Part shown: piece by piece, positions 1 through 8,611 of the stretch
Layout of the letters: each line of letters starts with the position of its first letter
How positions within the stretch are numbered: position 1 is the stretch's first letter
Origin: Citrifermentans bemidjiense Bem
GTDB lineage: Bacteria; Desulfobacterota; Desulfuromonadia; Geobacterales; Geobacteraceae
DNA length: 64,000 nucleotides
Assembly: GCF_000020725.1 (NCBI RefSeq)
Contig: NC_011146.1
Span: 3,841,001 to 3,905,000, forward strand
Direction of reading: 5' to 3'
Program-made: the position numbers and the translations under genes
The notes under the pieces: generated by a model
Databases searched by the model: none
Told to the model about the DNA's origin: nothing
The model's input: the letters and a program-made list of their open reading frames with translations, nothing else

Positions 1-507
1 GTTCGGGTCCCCGTAGAAAACGGCGATGATGGCAAGCCCCACCGCGTCGTCGGCGATGGCCAGAAGCAACAGAAAGGATATGGCGGGGTGCCCCTTGCCG
101 AAGATGAAGCGGGCGGCAAGCCAGGCAAGCGCGATGTCGGTGGCGGTGGGAATGCCCCACCCACGGGCAAGCTCGGGGGCGCCGAACCAGCCGTTCAGAA
201 GCAGGTAGACGGCGACCGGGCCGAGCACCCCTCCCGCCGTCGCCAGAAGCGGGTTCACCGCGCGTTTCAGCGGATGCAGGTCGCCGCCGGGAAGGCAGCT
301 CTGGGTAATCTCGACCGCGGCCATGCCGAAGAAGAAGGTCATGAACAGGTCGTTGGTGATGAAGTGGAGGGAAAGACCGGCGAGGACCGGGTCGTGCAGG
401 AGATGGTGGTACTGCTCCGGCGCCAGGTTGGCCCAGGCGAGGGCAAGGATGACGCCGGCCACCAAAGGAATCGAGAATTCCTGCAACAGGCTTAGTTGTT
501 TCTTCAT
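1..507 (-). CDS. nhaA: NhaA-type Na+/H+ antiporter, 3' end outside window
   Basis: Inner-membrane sodium/proton antiporter. Only the N-terminal 169 residues are in the window; the gene runs off the left edge. The visible part has alternating hydrophobic segments and the family core: GWGIPTATD with Asp124 and AIADD with Asp153/Asp154, corresponding to Asp133, Asp163 and Asp164 of E. coli NhaA, the ion-binding aspartates. The start ATG directly abuts the stop codon of the upstream cupin gene, so the two are probably co-transcribed. Family assignment is firm; the missing C-terminal half cannot be judged. Confidence 0.9.
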   Translation of the reverse strand, partial: MKKQLSLLQEFSIPLVAGVILALAWANLAPEQYHHLLHDPVLAGLSLHFITNDLFMTFFFGMAAVEITQSCLPGGDLHPLKRAVNPLLATAGGVLGPVAVYLLLNGWFGAPELARGWGIPTATDIALAWLAARFIFGKGHPAISFLLLLAIADDAVGLAIIAVFYGDPN

Positions 508-885
508 TTAAAGGGCCGGGTCCACGCTCGGATCGACGGTCGTTTCGACGCGCTGGTAGTCGTCCTGGAACCGGACGATATCGTCCTCGCCCAGGTACTC
601 GCCGCTTTGCACTTCGATGATGATCAGCGGAATCACCCCCGGGTTTTCCAGGCGGTGGCTGGCCCCGATGGGGATGAAGGTGGACTCGTTGATGTTGACT
701 ACACGGATCTTGTCGCCGCAGGTGACCTTGGCGGTGCCGGAAACGACGATCCAGTGCTCGCTTCTGTGGTGGTGCTTCTGCAGCGACAGGCGCTGGCCCG
801 GCAAGACCTCGATGCGCTTGATCTTGTAGCCGCTGTTCTCGTCCAGTACCGTGTATGTTCCCCAGGGACGCTCTCCGCGCTCCAT
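508..885 (-). CDS. Cupin, mannose-6-phosphate isomerase type II C-terminal domain
   Basis: A 125-residue single-domain cupin. It matches the C-terminal isomerase domain of bifunctional mannose-1-phosphate guanylyltransferase/mannose-6-phosphate isomerase: [11 protein letters not shown] near the start, the metal-binding pattern [15 protein letters not shown], and [12 protein letters not shown]. The guanylyltransferase half is absent, so this is a stand-alone cupin that may interconvert fructose-6-P and mannose-6-P for surface polysaccharide. It is preceded by GGAGG and sits between rfbD and nhaA in one orientation. The isomerase activity is inferred from the family. Confidence 0.85.
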   Translation of the reverse strand: MERGERPWGTYTVLDENSGYKIKRIEVLPGQRLSLQKHHHRSEHWIVVSGTAKVTCGDKIRVVNINESTFIPIGASHRLENPGVIPLIIIEVQSGEYLGEDDIVRFQDDYQRVETTVDPSVDPAL

Positions 886-907
886 ATTTCCTCCAGTGTT
901 GTTTCTG

Positions 908-1744
908 CTATCGTGCCGGCCGCAGTTCCAGGTACCGCTCCAGGGCCTGCTGCCAGGGCTGCAGCGCGAACCCGGTATCCTGGGCGAGCTTGCTGCAATC
1001 GAGCGTCGAGTAGAGCGGGCGCGGCGCCGGGCGGTTCAGCTCCGCCGTGCTCATCGGATTGACCTTGATGTCGGCAATCCCCGCCAGGCGGAAGATCTCC
1101 TTAGCGAAACCGTTCCAAGAGACGAAACCGGCGTTCGCGGCATGGTAGGTGCCACCGCACCCCTTGTCCAAGAGCGCCTTGATGGCCAGGGCGAGATCGT
1201 AGGCCCAGGTGGGGGAGCCGGTCTGGTCGTCCACCACGGAGAGTTCGCTCCTCTCCCCCGCCAGCTTCAGCATCGTCTCGACGAAGTTCTTGCCGCCGTG
1301 GCCGTAAAGCCACTGGGTCCGGACGATCAGGTGGTCGGGGTTGAACCAGGCGTTCATCTCGCCGGCCAGCTTCGACTCGCCGTAGATGGAAAGCGGAGAC
1401 GCCAGGTCGTCCTCTACGTAGGGCGACCCCTTCTTGCCGTCGAAGATGTAGTCGGTGCTGACCTGCACCAGCTTGGCGCCGATCTCCTTGGTGGTCAGGG
1501 CCAGGTAGGCGACCCCTTCGCCGTTGACCTGCATCGCCTTTTCCACCTCTGCCTGGCAGCCGTCCACGTCGGTGTAGGCTGCGGCGTTGATGACGATGCG
1601 GGGTTTGAGGGTCAAAAGGACCCGCTGCACCGAAGCGAGGTCGGTGATGTCGATGTCGTCGAGGTCCACCCCGCGGGCGGCGTCGCCGAACACCTGCATC
1701 AGTTCCTGCCCCAGCATCCCTTTGCTCCCCACCACTAATATCAT
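908..1744 (-). CDS. rfbD: dTDP-4-dehydrorhamnose reductase
   Basis: Last step of dTDP-L-rhamnose synthesis, an NAD(P)H-dependent reduction of dTDP-4-dehydrorhamnose in the cytoplasm. 278 residues from the chosen ATG. Rossmann motif [10 protein letters not shown] at the N-terminus, STDYIFDG, and the YGESKLAGE short-chain dehydrogenase Tyr/Lys signature. The frame stays open further upstream, but that extension is encoded by the palindromic repeat at 1759-1798 and has no homology-like character, so the start at MILVVG was chosen. It is 58 bases downstream of rfbB; rfbA and rfbC are not in the window. Confidence 0.95.
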   Translation of the reverse strand: MILVVGSKGMLGQELMQVFGDAARGVDLDDIDITDLASVQRVLLTLKPRIVINAAAYTDVDGCQAEVEKAMQVNGEGVAYLALTTKEIGAKLVQVSTDYIFDGKKGSPYVEDDLASPLSIYGESKLAGEMNAWFNPDHLIVRTQWLYGHGGKNFVETMLKLAGERSELSVVDDQTGSPTWAYDLALAIKALLDKGCGGTYHAANAGFVSWNGFAKEIFRLAGIADIKVNPMSTAELNRPAPRPLYSTLDCSKLAQDTGFALQPWQQALERYLELRPAR

Positions 1745-1758
1745 CGCTTCCCCCGCCC

Positions 1759-1798
1759 CTTTAAAGGGGACTGGCTCCGCCAGGTGCCTGTCCCCTTC
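1759..1798. repeat. Palindromic intergenic repeat between rfbB and rfbD
   Basis: Arms AAGGGGAC and GTCCCCTT surround a GC-rich middle, giving an imperfect hairpin with one T:T mismatch next to a GGC/GCC pair block. The arm sequence is the same as in the perfect palindrome at 15545-15586, so the two belong to one repeat family. It lies inside an rfb operon and is not followed by a good T-run, so it is unlikely to be a strong terminator. Confidence 0.6.
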
Positions 1799-1802
1799 GG
1801 TT

Positions 1803-2870
1803 TTAGTGCTGCCCGTACTGCTTCTCGTAGTATTCGCGGTAGGCGCCGGAAACAACTTCCTCGACCCACCCCTGGTTAGCCAGGTACCAGTCGATGGTCT
1901 CGGCGATGCCGCGCTCGAAGGTGTAGCTCGGTTCCCAGGAAAGCTCCCGCTTCAGCTTGGAGGCGTCTATGGCGTAGCGGCGGTCGTGACCCTTGCGGTC
2001 CTTGACGAAGGCGATCAGTCCCCTGCTCTCGCCGGGGCGCCGCCCGAGCCTTTCGTCCATCAGGTCGCAGACCAGGTTCACGATGTCTATGTTCTTCCAC
2101 TCGTTGTTGCCGCCGACGTTGAAGATCTCCCCCGGCTTTCCAAGCTTTAGCACCCGCTCGATGGCGACGGAGTGATCCTTCACGTGCAGCCAGTCCCGCA
2201 CGTTCAGTCCGTCTCCGTACACCGGCAGCGGCTTCTTCTTGAGGATGTTGTGGATCATGAGCGGAATCAGCTTCTCCGGGAAGTGGTACGGGCCGTAGTT
2301 GTTGGAGCAGCGGGTGTTCAGGGTGGCGAGGCCGAAGGTCTCGGAGTAGGCGCGCACCAGGAGGTCCGCCCCCGCCTTGCTGGCCGAGTAGGGGGAGTTG
2401 GGCGCCAGCGGCGTCTCTTCGGTGAAGTACCCTTGGGCGCCGAGGCTGCCGTACACCTCGTCTGTTGAGACCTGCAGGAACCGGAAACCGGCAACGCGCT
2501 CTGCGTGCAGCCGGCTTGCTTCGAGCAGCGTCTGGGTCCCGAGGACGTTGGTCCTCACGAAGATGTCGGGGCCGGTGATGGAACGGTCCACGTGGGATTC
2601 GGCGGCGAAATGCACCACGGCGTCCACCTCTCCCTCGGCGAGGAGTCCGGCCACGAGGCCGGCGTCGCAGATGTCCCCTTTCACGAAGCGGTAGTCGGGG
2701 TTTTCCTCCACGGCAGCCAGGTTCTTCAGGTTCCCGGCGTAGGTCAAAAGGTCCAGGTTGATGACCCGGCAGCCGGGGTTACCGGCCATGAAGTGGTTGA
2801 TGAAATTGGAACCGATGAACCCGGCACCTCCTGTCACCAGAAGCGAGGTCGGGGTGAATGCGTCCTGCAT
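1803..2870 (-). CDS. rfbB: dTDP-glucose 4,6-dehydratase
   Basis: Converts dTDP-glucose to dTDP-4-keto-6-deoxyglucose in the rhamnose branch of O-antigen or exopolysaccharide synthesis. 355 residues, the usual length. It has the extended-SDR NAD motif GGAGFIGSNF, the DEVYG motif, SPYSASKAG carrying the catalytic Tyr and Lys, and the NNYGPYHFPEKL segment typical of this enzyme. The start follows GGAGGC. It leads the minus-strand rfbB-rfbD-cupin-nhaA series. Confidence 0.97.
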   Translation of the reverse strand: MQDAFTPTSLLVTGGAGFIGSNFINHFMAGNPGCRVINLDLLTYAGNLKNLAAVEENPDYRFVKGDICDAGLVAGLLAEGEVDAVVHFAAESHVDRSITGPDIFVRTNVLGTQTLLEASRLHAERVAGFRFLQVSTDEVYGSLGAQGYFTEETPLAPNSPYSASKAGADLLVRAYSETFGLATLNTRCSNNYGPYHFPEKLIPLMIHNILKKKPLPVYGDGLNVRDWLHVKDHSVAIERVLKLGKPGEIFNVGGNNEWKNIDIVNLVCDLMDERLGRRPGESRGLIAFVKDRKGHDRRYAIDASKLKRELSWEPSYTFERGIAETIDWYLANQGWVEEVVSGAYREYYEKQYGQH

Positions 2871-3011
2871 GTAGCCTCCAGATCGTAACCGTTTGCCGCG
2901 TCAGCCTGTACTGCCGCAATATTCAAATCGCCTTCCTTGATACACCGGAAAACACAATCGTGTCAACTTCCTAGCATTTCCCAACCGGCACGGGCCAATT
3001 GGGGGAAAAAG

Positions 3012-5066
3012 CTAAAATGCCCGCAGCGGACCCAGCGAACCGAGCCCTGCCAGGGTGAAGTTGACGCTGAACTGCTGCTCGCCGGCGACGTTGCGGCTCC
3101 CTACCCGATCGGAGTAGGAGAAGACAACGCTCCAGCACTGGCGCCGGTACTCGACGGCGTAGCGGGATTCCAGAAACTCCCCGCTATCCGCGGAAAAACG
3201 CCCCAAGAGGTCGGCGGTGATGTCCTTGGTGACCGGGAAGGTGAAGCCCCCCTCGACGTAGTCGACTTCCCCACGGCTGTGGCGGTACCCTAGCTTCGCC
3301 TTGTCGCGCCCCTCTCCCTTCAACTCCACCCCGACGTTCGCGGTGGAAAACTGGCTGTCGCTCATGTTGTAGCGTGTATCGAACGCCACGGAGAGCCGTT
3401 GTACCGGGGTGAGCACCCCCTCCAGCATCAGGTCCGTGAGCCGGTGTCCCTCATCCACCAGGGTGAGGAGGTCGCGGCGCTGCCCCGAAAGCCAGTACCC
3501 CTGGGAGAGCTTCAGGTAGAGGAGGTCGCGGTACTCGGGAATTCCGTCCGCTTCGGCGAACTTCCGGGTCACCACGTTGCTGAGCGACCAGCGGACGGCA
3601 TTTTGCCCCAGCACGCGGTCGTCGTAATCGAAAAACGGGAGGTCGTCGTCGCGCCGTTGCTGTACGAAGCTGTACTCGACAGCCGGGATCATCAGATGCC
3701 GCAACCGGCCGTCGTACACGCGCTCCAGCGGCAAAGAGAGCGATCCGCCTGCGTCCGCCTGCCCCAGTTGCCGCCATCCGCTCTCGCTGCTCTTCCCTTG
3801 GGCGCTGTACATCCGCTGCTGGTACCCGCCGTAAAGGGAAAGGTCCAAAAGGCCAGCGGGTTTGCCGTACCAGGCGAGCCGGGGATGCAGTTGCAGGCGC
3901 TGCCCGGTGGCTCCCGCCTCGCGCTGGAAGTTGGTGAAGCGGCTATCCATGGAGAAAAATGCGGGCCCCACCTTCTCGCCTGCGGCGATGAAACCGATAG
4001 TGGGCAGCCGCTGCAAGGTGGCGTCGTTGTTGGGGGCCTCCAGGTCGTCGGTGTAGCGCAGCTCGCCGAACAGGCCGCTGCGCTCCCAGCGCTGGTCAAA
4101 GGAGACCGTCGACTCCAGGTACTGCCGGTTGTAGTCGCCAGAGAACTCGCCGTAATCAAGGAAGTAGCGGCGGTCGGTGATGAGATGGATATTGGAGGCA
4201 AGGGTGAGCCTGGGGGTGAGGAGTTCCAGGTGCTGCTGGTCCACCTCGCCGCGGAACTCCGACTTCTGGGTGTCGTAGATGCCGAAGGCCTGCAGCCTTC
4301 CAGAGCTGCCGTGTGGACGCAGGTAGCGGTAGTCCACCCCGCCCCCGGCTCCCCGGGAACTCTCTAGGTCGAGGTCGAAGGTCGCCTCCTGGCTGGGGTT
4401 GATGGCCCAGTAGTAAGGCTGGTCGTAGTAGAACCCTTTCTTGGAAGAGTAGCCGAGCTTTGGGAGCAGCAGCCCCGACTGTCTTTCGATGTTGGCGGGG
4501 AAAATTAGATAAGGGGTATAGAAGATGGGGACGTCGCCGGCGTAGAAGACGGCGTCCTTAGCCGTGGCGAAGTCCTCCAGGGTCACCTTCACCTGCCTCG
4601 CCTCGAACCTCCAGCTGGGCTTGTCGCCGTCGCAGGTGGTGAAGGTTCCCTTGGTCATCTTGTAATCGTCGGGGCCGGTCTTCTCCAGGCGCTCGGCGCG
4701 CAACCGGAAGTTCGACCTCTTGACGAAAAGCTCTCCGTTTAAGAGTTCCCCTTTTTGGGACAGCAGGTTCAAAGAAAGGCTGTCCCCCTTCATGGTGTCG
4801 CCGCTGCGCTCCATGAAAACGCCCCCCTGCGCCTGGGCCTCGCCGGTGAGCCGGCGGTAGACCACGCTGTCGGCCAAAAGGGAGAGGCCGTCCTGGGTGA
4901 TATGGACCTCGCCCTGGGCACGGTAGCTCTGCGTCGGGACGTCCACCGAGAGGTCGTTCGCTTTCAGGGTGACCTCTTTGTCGACGGGGACCGCGAGTTC
5001 TCCCTGGGCGGGTATCGCCAACAGCAGAAGGTATGTGAGAAGCCAGGCGGCTCTTGCAGCTTTCAT
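3012..5066 (-). CDS. lptD: LPS-assembly outer membrane protein LptD
   Basis: Outer-membrane barrel that with LptE inserts lipopolysaccharide into the outer leaflet. 684 residues, shorter than the 784 of E. coli. A signal peptide is followed by the OstA/LptA-like jellyroll (about residues 28-130, repeats such as AQGEVHITQDG and AQAQGGVFMERSG) and then a long barrel with many aromatic beta-strands. Only two cysteines are apparent in the mature protein, one in TTCDGD of the N-terminal half and one in RRQCWSV near the C-terminus; a single interdomain disulfide is possible. It starts with GGAGTGCA before ATG and lies downstream of folC. Confidence 0.95.
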   Translation of the reverse strand: MKAARAAWLLTYLLLLAIPAQGELAVPVDKEVTLKANDLSVDVPTQSYRAQGEVHITQDGLSLLADSVVYRRLTGEAQAQGGVFMERSGDTMKGDSLSLNLLSQKGELLNGELFVKRSNFRLRAERLEKTGPDDYKMTKGTFTTCDGDKPSWRFEARQVKVTLEDFATAKDAVFYAGDVPIFYTPYLIFPANIERQSGLLLPKLGYSSKKGFYYDQPYYWAINPSQEATFDLDLESSRGAGGGVDYRYLRPHGSSGRLQAFGIYDTQKSEFRGEVDQQHLELLTPRLTLASNIHLITDRRYFLDYGEFSGDYNRQYLESTVSFDQRWERSGLFGELRYTDDLEAPNNDATLQRLPTIGFIAAGEKVGPAFFSMDSRFTNFQREAGATGQRLQLHPRLAWYGKPAGLLDLSLYGGYQQRMYSAQGKSSESGWRQLGQADAGGSLSLPLERVYDGRLRHLMIPAVEYSFVQQRRDDDLPFFDYDDRVLGQNAVRWSLSNVVTRKFAEADGIPEYRDLLYLKLSQGYWLSGQRRDLLTLVDEGHRLTDLMLEGVLTPVQRLSVAFDTRYNMSDSQFSTANVGVELKGEGRDKAKLGYRHSRGEVDYVEGGFTFPVTKDITADLLGRFSADSGEFLESRYAVEYRRQCWSVVFSYSDRVGSRNVAGEQQFSVNFTLAGLGSLGPLRAF

Positions 5067-5103
5067 TGCACTCCAATAAAAAGAAAACTAGATGCCTCAC
5101 TCT

Positions 5104-5147
5104 TCGTCCCCCTCCCCTTGCGGGTGGGGGCTAGGGGTGGGGAAGGT
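5104..5147. repeat. C-rich/G-rich imperfect palindrome
   Basis: A CCCCCTCCCC tract is followed within a few bases by GTGGGGG and GGGGTGGGG, able to fold back on itself. It sits between folC and lptD. A similar C-rich/G-rich block lies at about 15249-15290. This is a low-complexity repeat without assigned function. Confidence 0.35.
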
Positions 5148-5152
5148 GCCAT

Positions 5153-6427
5153 TCAACCCCTGAACGGCTCGAAGCTGCGCGACAGCAGGTATCCCCGCGC
5201 CTCCCCGACGGTAAAGAGGGACCCGCAGACGAGTATGAGGTCTTCATCGGCGGCGGCAGATTGCGCCTGTTGCACCCCCTGCGTCACGCTCCCGGCCTCC
5301 TGCGCCGGCACCCCGGCGGCAAGGCAGAAGCGGGCGATCTCCTCCGCCGGCAGCGCCCGTTCCAGGGCTGGGGTCACGCAGAATACCTGATCGGCCATGG
5401 GGAGCAGCGGCCCGAGTATCCCCCCGAGTTCCTTGTCCCCCATGACGCCGACCACCATGAAAAGCCTCGCGCGCGGGACCTCCGCGAGCGCCTCGGCAAG
5501 GGCGTTGGCGCCGGCTGGGTTGTGGGCGCCGTCCAAAAGCACACGCGGCGGCCCGGGGAAGAGTTCCATCCTTCCCGGCCAAAAAGCGCGCGCCATGCCG
5601 GCCGCCATCGCCTGCGGCGGCAGGGGGAAGCCGAGCCCCCCCAGTAGTTCCGCAACCGCCAGTGCCAGTGCCGCGTTGCCGCGCTGGTAGCGCCCGAAAA
5701 GCCCGACCTTGAGGTCATCCAGGGTCACCCCGATGCCGCGGTAGCAAAGCCTCTCCCCCTGCCAGAAGGCGTCGAAAGATTCCTGCTGGCGGTACAAGGG
5801 GGAGCCGATCTCGTCGGCGCGGGTTGCTATGGCCGCTTCGACGTCAGCGTGCTGCGAGGCGGATACCAGGGGCGCCCCGGGCTTGCAGATGCCGGCCTTC
5901 TCCTGAGCTATCTCCGCGAGGGTTTCCCCCAGGTACTCGGTATGCTCCAGCGAGATCGGGGTGACCGCGCAGAGGATGCCGTCGAGAGCGTTGGTGGCGT
6001 CGAGGCGCCCCCCCATGCCGGCCTCGAAGACCGCTACTTCGACCCCTTTTTCGGCGAAGTACAAAACGGCCAGGGCCGTCACTATCTCGAAGAAGGTGCT
6101 CTCCGGCGGCGCGGCGGCCATAACGCGCGCGGCCACAAGCACCACGTCCTCTTGGGATATTTCGTTGCCGTCTATGCGGATGCGCTCGGTGAAGGAGATC
6201 AGGTGCGGAGAGGTGAAGAGCCCCGTCCGGTACCCTCCGGCGCTGAGTATGGAACTGAGAAAGGAGGCGGTCGATCCCTTGCCGTTGGTGCCGACCACGT
6301 GGACGCTCCGGAACCGCTCCTGAGGATTGCCCAGCGCGGCAAGCAGCGGGGAGATCCGGGATAGCCCCGGCTTCATCCCGAAACGCCCCAAGGCGTAGAT
6401 GTGGCTGAGGGTTTCGGCGTAGGTCAT
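5153..6427 (-). CDS. folC: Bifunctional folylpolyglutamate/dihydrofolate synthase
   Basis: ATP-dependent Mur-ligase-family enzyme that adds glutamate to dihydropteroate or folates. 424 residues, the normal length. The P-loop GTNGKGS is at residues 46-52, the Mur-ligase segment SLEHTEYLG follows mid-protein, and LLDGAHNPAG marks the C-terminal domain. No clear Shine-Dalgarno precedes the ATG, so the exact start is moderately sure. A terminator separates it from accD upstream, so it probably has its own promoter and may be read through to lptD. Confidence 0.95.
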   Translation of the reverse strand: MTYAETLSHIYALGRFGMKPGLSRISPLLAALGNPQERFRSVHVVGTNGKGSTASFLSSILSAGGYRTGLFTSPHLISFTERIRIDGNEISQEDVVLVAARVMAAAPPESTFFEIVTALAVLYFAEKGVEVAVFEAGMGGRLDATNALDGILCAVTPISLEHTEYLGETLAEIAQEKAGICKPGAPLVSASQHADVEAAIATRADEIGSPLYRQQESFDAFWQGERLCYRGIGVTLDDLKVGLFGRYQRGNAALALAVAELLGGLGFPLPPQAMAAGMARAFWPGRMELFPGPPRVLLDGAHNPAGANALAEALAEVPRARLFMVVGVMGDKELGGILGPLLPMADQVFCVTPALERALPAEEIARFCLAAGVPAQEAGSVTQGVQQAQSAAADEDLILVCGSLFTVGEARGYLLSRSFEPFRG

Positions 6428-6543
6428 GACAGGCCGGGATTATAGGGAAAGCGCATGAAAAAGTCCATAAAATAGGGGCGACTGGGGAGGATTGCTCCAG
6501 CCGTCGAGACTGCTAGCGGGAAAGGGTTTCACCCCACGCAACG

Positions 6544-6584
6544 AATAAAAAAAGCGCCGGCCAGCCAACAGCTGATCCGGCGCC
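6544..6584 (-). terminator. Rho-independent terminator after accD
   Basis: On the minus strand a perfect 7-bp stem GCGCCGG/CCGGCGC with a 16-base loop is followed immediately by seven T. It lies 22 bases past the accD stop codon and ends the trpA-accD unit. Confidence 0.85.
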
Positions 6585-6605
6585 CGTGGTTCGGATGACG
6601 CCTTT

Positions 6606-7454
6606 TTAGGGGCGATAGAGCATCGTCAGGATGCTGGAGAGCTGCGACTTCATCTTGCTCCTCTCCACGATGACGTCGACCATGCCGTGGTCCAAAAGGT
6701 ACTCGGAGCGCTGGAAACCCTGCGGGAGCTTCTGCCTGATGGTCTGCTCGATGACGCGCGGGCCGGCGAAGCCGATCAGGGCCTTGGGCTCAGCCATGTT
6801 GATGTCGCCCAGCATGGCGAAGCTGGCGGTGACCCCGCCGGTGGTGGGGTCGGTAAGGATGGAGACGAAGGGAAGCCCCGCTTCGCGCAGCTTGGCCAGC
6901 GCCGCGGAGGTCTTCGCCATCTGCATGAGCGAGAGGATGCTCTCCTGCATACGCGCGCCGCCGGAAGCGGAGACTATGATGCAGGGGGTGCGGTCGGAAA
7001 GCGCGCGCTCGATGCCGCGGGTGATCTTCTCGCCCACGACGCTCCCCATGGAGCCTCCCATGAAGGAGAAGTCGAAGACGCAGATCTGCACCGGGGTCCC
7101 CTCGATGCGGCCGGAGCCGCAGATGATGGCGTCCTTGCTGCCGCCCTTGGCGAGGGCTTGGTCGATGCGGTCCTGGTAGCTCTTGGAATCCTTGAACTCG
7201 AGGAAGTCGACCGAGACGACGCCTGCGTCGAATTCGGTGAAGCTCCCCTCGTCGAGGAGAAGCTCCAGCCTCTTCTTGGAGGAGACCCGGTAATGGTGGT
7301 TGCACTTGGGGCAGACGTTGAGATTGTTCTCGATGTCCTTCGTGTAGATCGTCTCGCCGCAGCTGACGCACTTCGTCCAGAGCCCCTCGGGAACCTTCAC
7401 CCTGTGAGCCGGTCCCTTAGCCTGCGGCGGATTGTCTCTTTTAAACCAAGCCAT
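6606..7454 (-). CDS. accD: Acetyl-CoA carboxylase carboxyltransferase subunit beta
   Basis: With AccA, transfers the carboxyl group from biotin to acetyl-CoA to make malonyl-CoA for fatty acid synthesis. 282 residues. The N-terminal four-cysteine zinc ribbon is visible (Cys29, Cys32, Cys48, Cys51), followed by the crotonase-fold carboxyltransferase domain with SASGGARMQE and TTGGVTASFAMLGD. It lies downstream of trpA in the same direction, and is closed by a terminator. Confidence 0.97.
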   Translation of the reverse strand: MAWFKRDNPPQAKGPAHRVKVPEGLWTKCVSCGETIYTKDIENNLNVCPKCNHHYRVSSKKRLELLLDEGSFTEFDAGVVSVDFLEFKDSKSYQDRIDQALAKGGSKDAIICGSGRIEGTPVQICVFDFSFMGGSMGSVVGEKITRGIERALSDRTPCIIVSASGGARMQESILSLMQMAKTSAALAKLREAGLPFVSILTDPTTGGVTASFAMLGDINMAEPKALIGFAGPRVIEQTIRQKLPQGFQRSEYLLDHGMVDVIVERSKMKSQLSSILTMLYRP

Positions 7455-7587
7455 ATGTGCCCTCTTCTGGGGAAATGCCCCTATTGTTTTAAAAATCGTA
7501 AATCCGGCGCTGATACTTATCAGATCGCACCGTCTATGTCAAACAAAACGGTTTACGCGCCAAGCTAACCAGCCGGAACAAAAGCGG

Positions 7588-8391
7588 TTACCGGGAGCCC
7601 TTCAGCACTCCTTGTTTTAGCGCCGAGACGAATCCCCCCAGCTGTTCCAGGAGTTCGGCCCCCTGGTACTTCTCGAAGTACTTCACCAGCGCGCTTCCCA
7701 CCACCACGCCGTCGGCCGCCCGGGCCACCTCCCCCGCCTGCTCCGGGGTGGAGATGCCGAAGCCGACCACAAGCGGCAGTTCCAGCGCGCCGCGCACCTC
7801 GGTGACCCGGGCCGCCAGGTCATCGGCGACCGCGCTACGCGCGCCGGTGACGCCGGTGACGGAGACGTAGTAGATGAAGCCGCTTCCCTGGCGCGCGACA
7901 GAAGCGATCCGGGAGCCGTCTGAGGTCGGGGTGAGGAGGAAGATGAGGTCGAGTCCGCAGCTGTCGGTAGCTCCTTTTAGCTCCGCAGCCTCCTCGGGGG
8001 GGAGATCCACCACCAGCAGGGCGTCGACGCCGGCTTGTGCCGCGTCGAAGGCAAAGCGCTCGGAACCGTAGGCGAAGATGGGGTTGAAGTAACCCATCAG
8101 CACGATGGGGACCTGGGTCTTTTCCCTGAGCCTCGATACCAGCTCCAGTATTGCCGGGAGAGTGGTGCCGGAGGCCAGGGCCCGGTCCGAGGAGAGCTGG
8201 ATGGTCGGGCCGTCAGCCATGGGATCGGAGAAGGGAACTCCCAGCTCGATCAGGTCGGCCCCTGCCCGTTCGAGTTCGAGCACCACCTTTTCCGTAGTCG
8301 CCAGATCCGGGTCGCCGGCGGTGACGAAGGTGACCAGCGCCTTTTCCCCACGTTCTTTCAGGCTGGCAAATCTATCTGAAATCCTGCTCAT
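7588..8391 (-). CDS. trpA: Tryptophan synthase alpha subunit
   Basis: Cleaves indole-3-glycerol phosphate to indole and glyceraldehyde-3-phosphate; indole is channelled to TrpB. 267 residues. Catalytic Glu49 and Asp60 are at the canonical positions in [16 protein letters not shown]. The start follows GGAGGGG. No other trp gene is in the window, so trpA appears separated from trpB here, or is the end of an operon whose beginning was rearranged; the next gene upstream is an unrelated chemoreceptor with its own terminator. Confidence 0.97.
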   Translation of the reverse strand: MSRISDRFASLKERGEKALVTFVTAGDPDLATTEKVVLELERAGADLIELGVPFSDPMADGPTIQLSSDRALASGTTLPAILELVSRLREKTQVPIVLMGYFNPIFAYGSERFAFDAAQAGVDALLVVDLPPEEAAELKGATDSCGLDLIFLLTPTSDGSRIASVARQGSGFIYYVSVTGVTGARSAVADDLAARVTEVRGALELPLVVGFGISTPEQAGEVARAADGVVVGSALVKYFEKYQGAELLEQLGGFVSALKQGVLKGSR

Positions 8392-8491
8392 CAGGCCCCT
8401 CCTTATTTATTAAATGTCGCACGGCGGGAACCGCGCCTCCCGGCGCACCATCCGAACAGCAGATTATGTAACGAAAAAACGGAGAAACTGC

Positions 8492-8537
8492 AAAAACAAA
8501 AAAGTCCCCCAGGTAAAAAAGGGGGATGCGGGGGACT
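8492..8537 (-). terminator. Rho-independent terminator after chemoreceptor gene
   Basis: On the minus strand AGTCCCCC and GGGGGACT form a perfect 8-bp stem followed by TTTTTTGTTTTT. It lies about 75 bases past the stop of the chemoreceptor at 8612 and closes the cytochrome-porin/cytochrome/chemoreceptor unit. Confidence 0.85.
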
Positions 8538-8611
8538 GCTCTGGGCGGGAGAAATCCCCAGCCCCCCGGCAAGGGAGGCTGGGAAAGTTGCCGGTTTGCT
8601 TGGCAGGGTGA

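Noticed and set aside
1745..1855. N-terminal extension of rfbD to 1855
   Set aside because: The extension is encoded by the palindromic repeat and the end of rfbB; the Rossmann motif starts right after the ATG at 1744.
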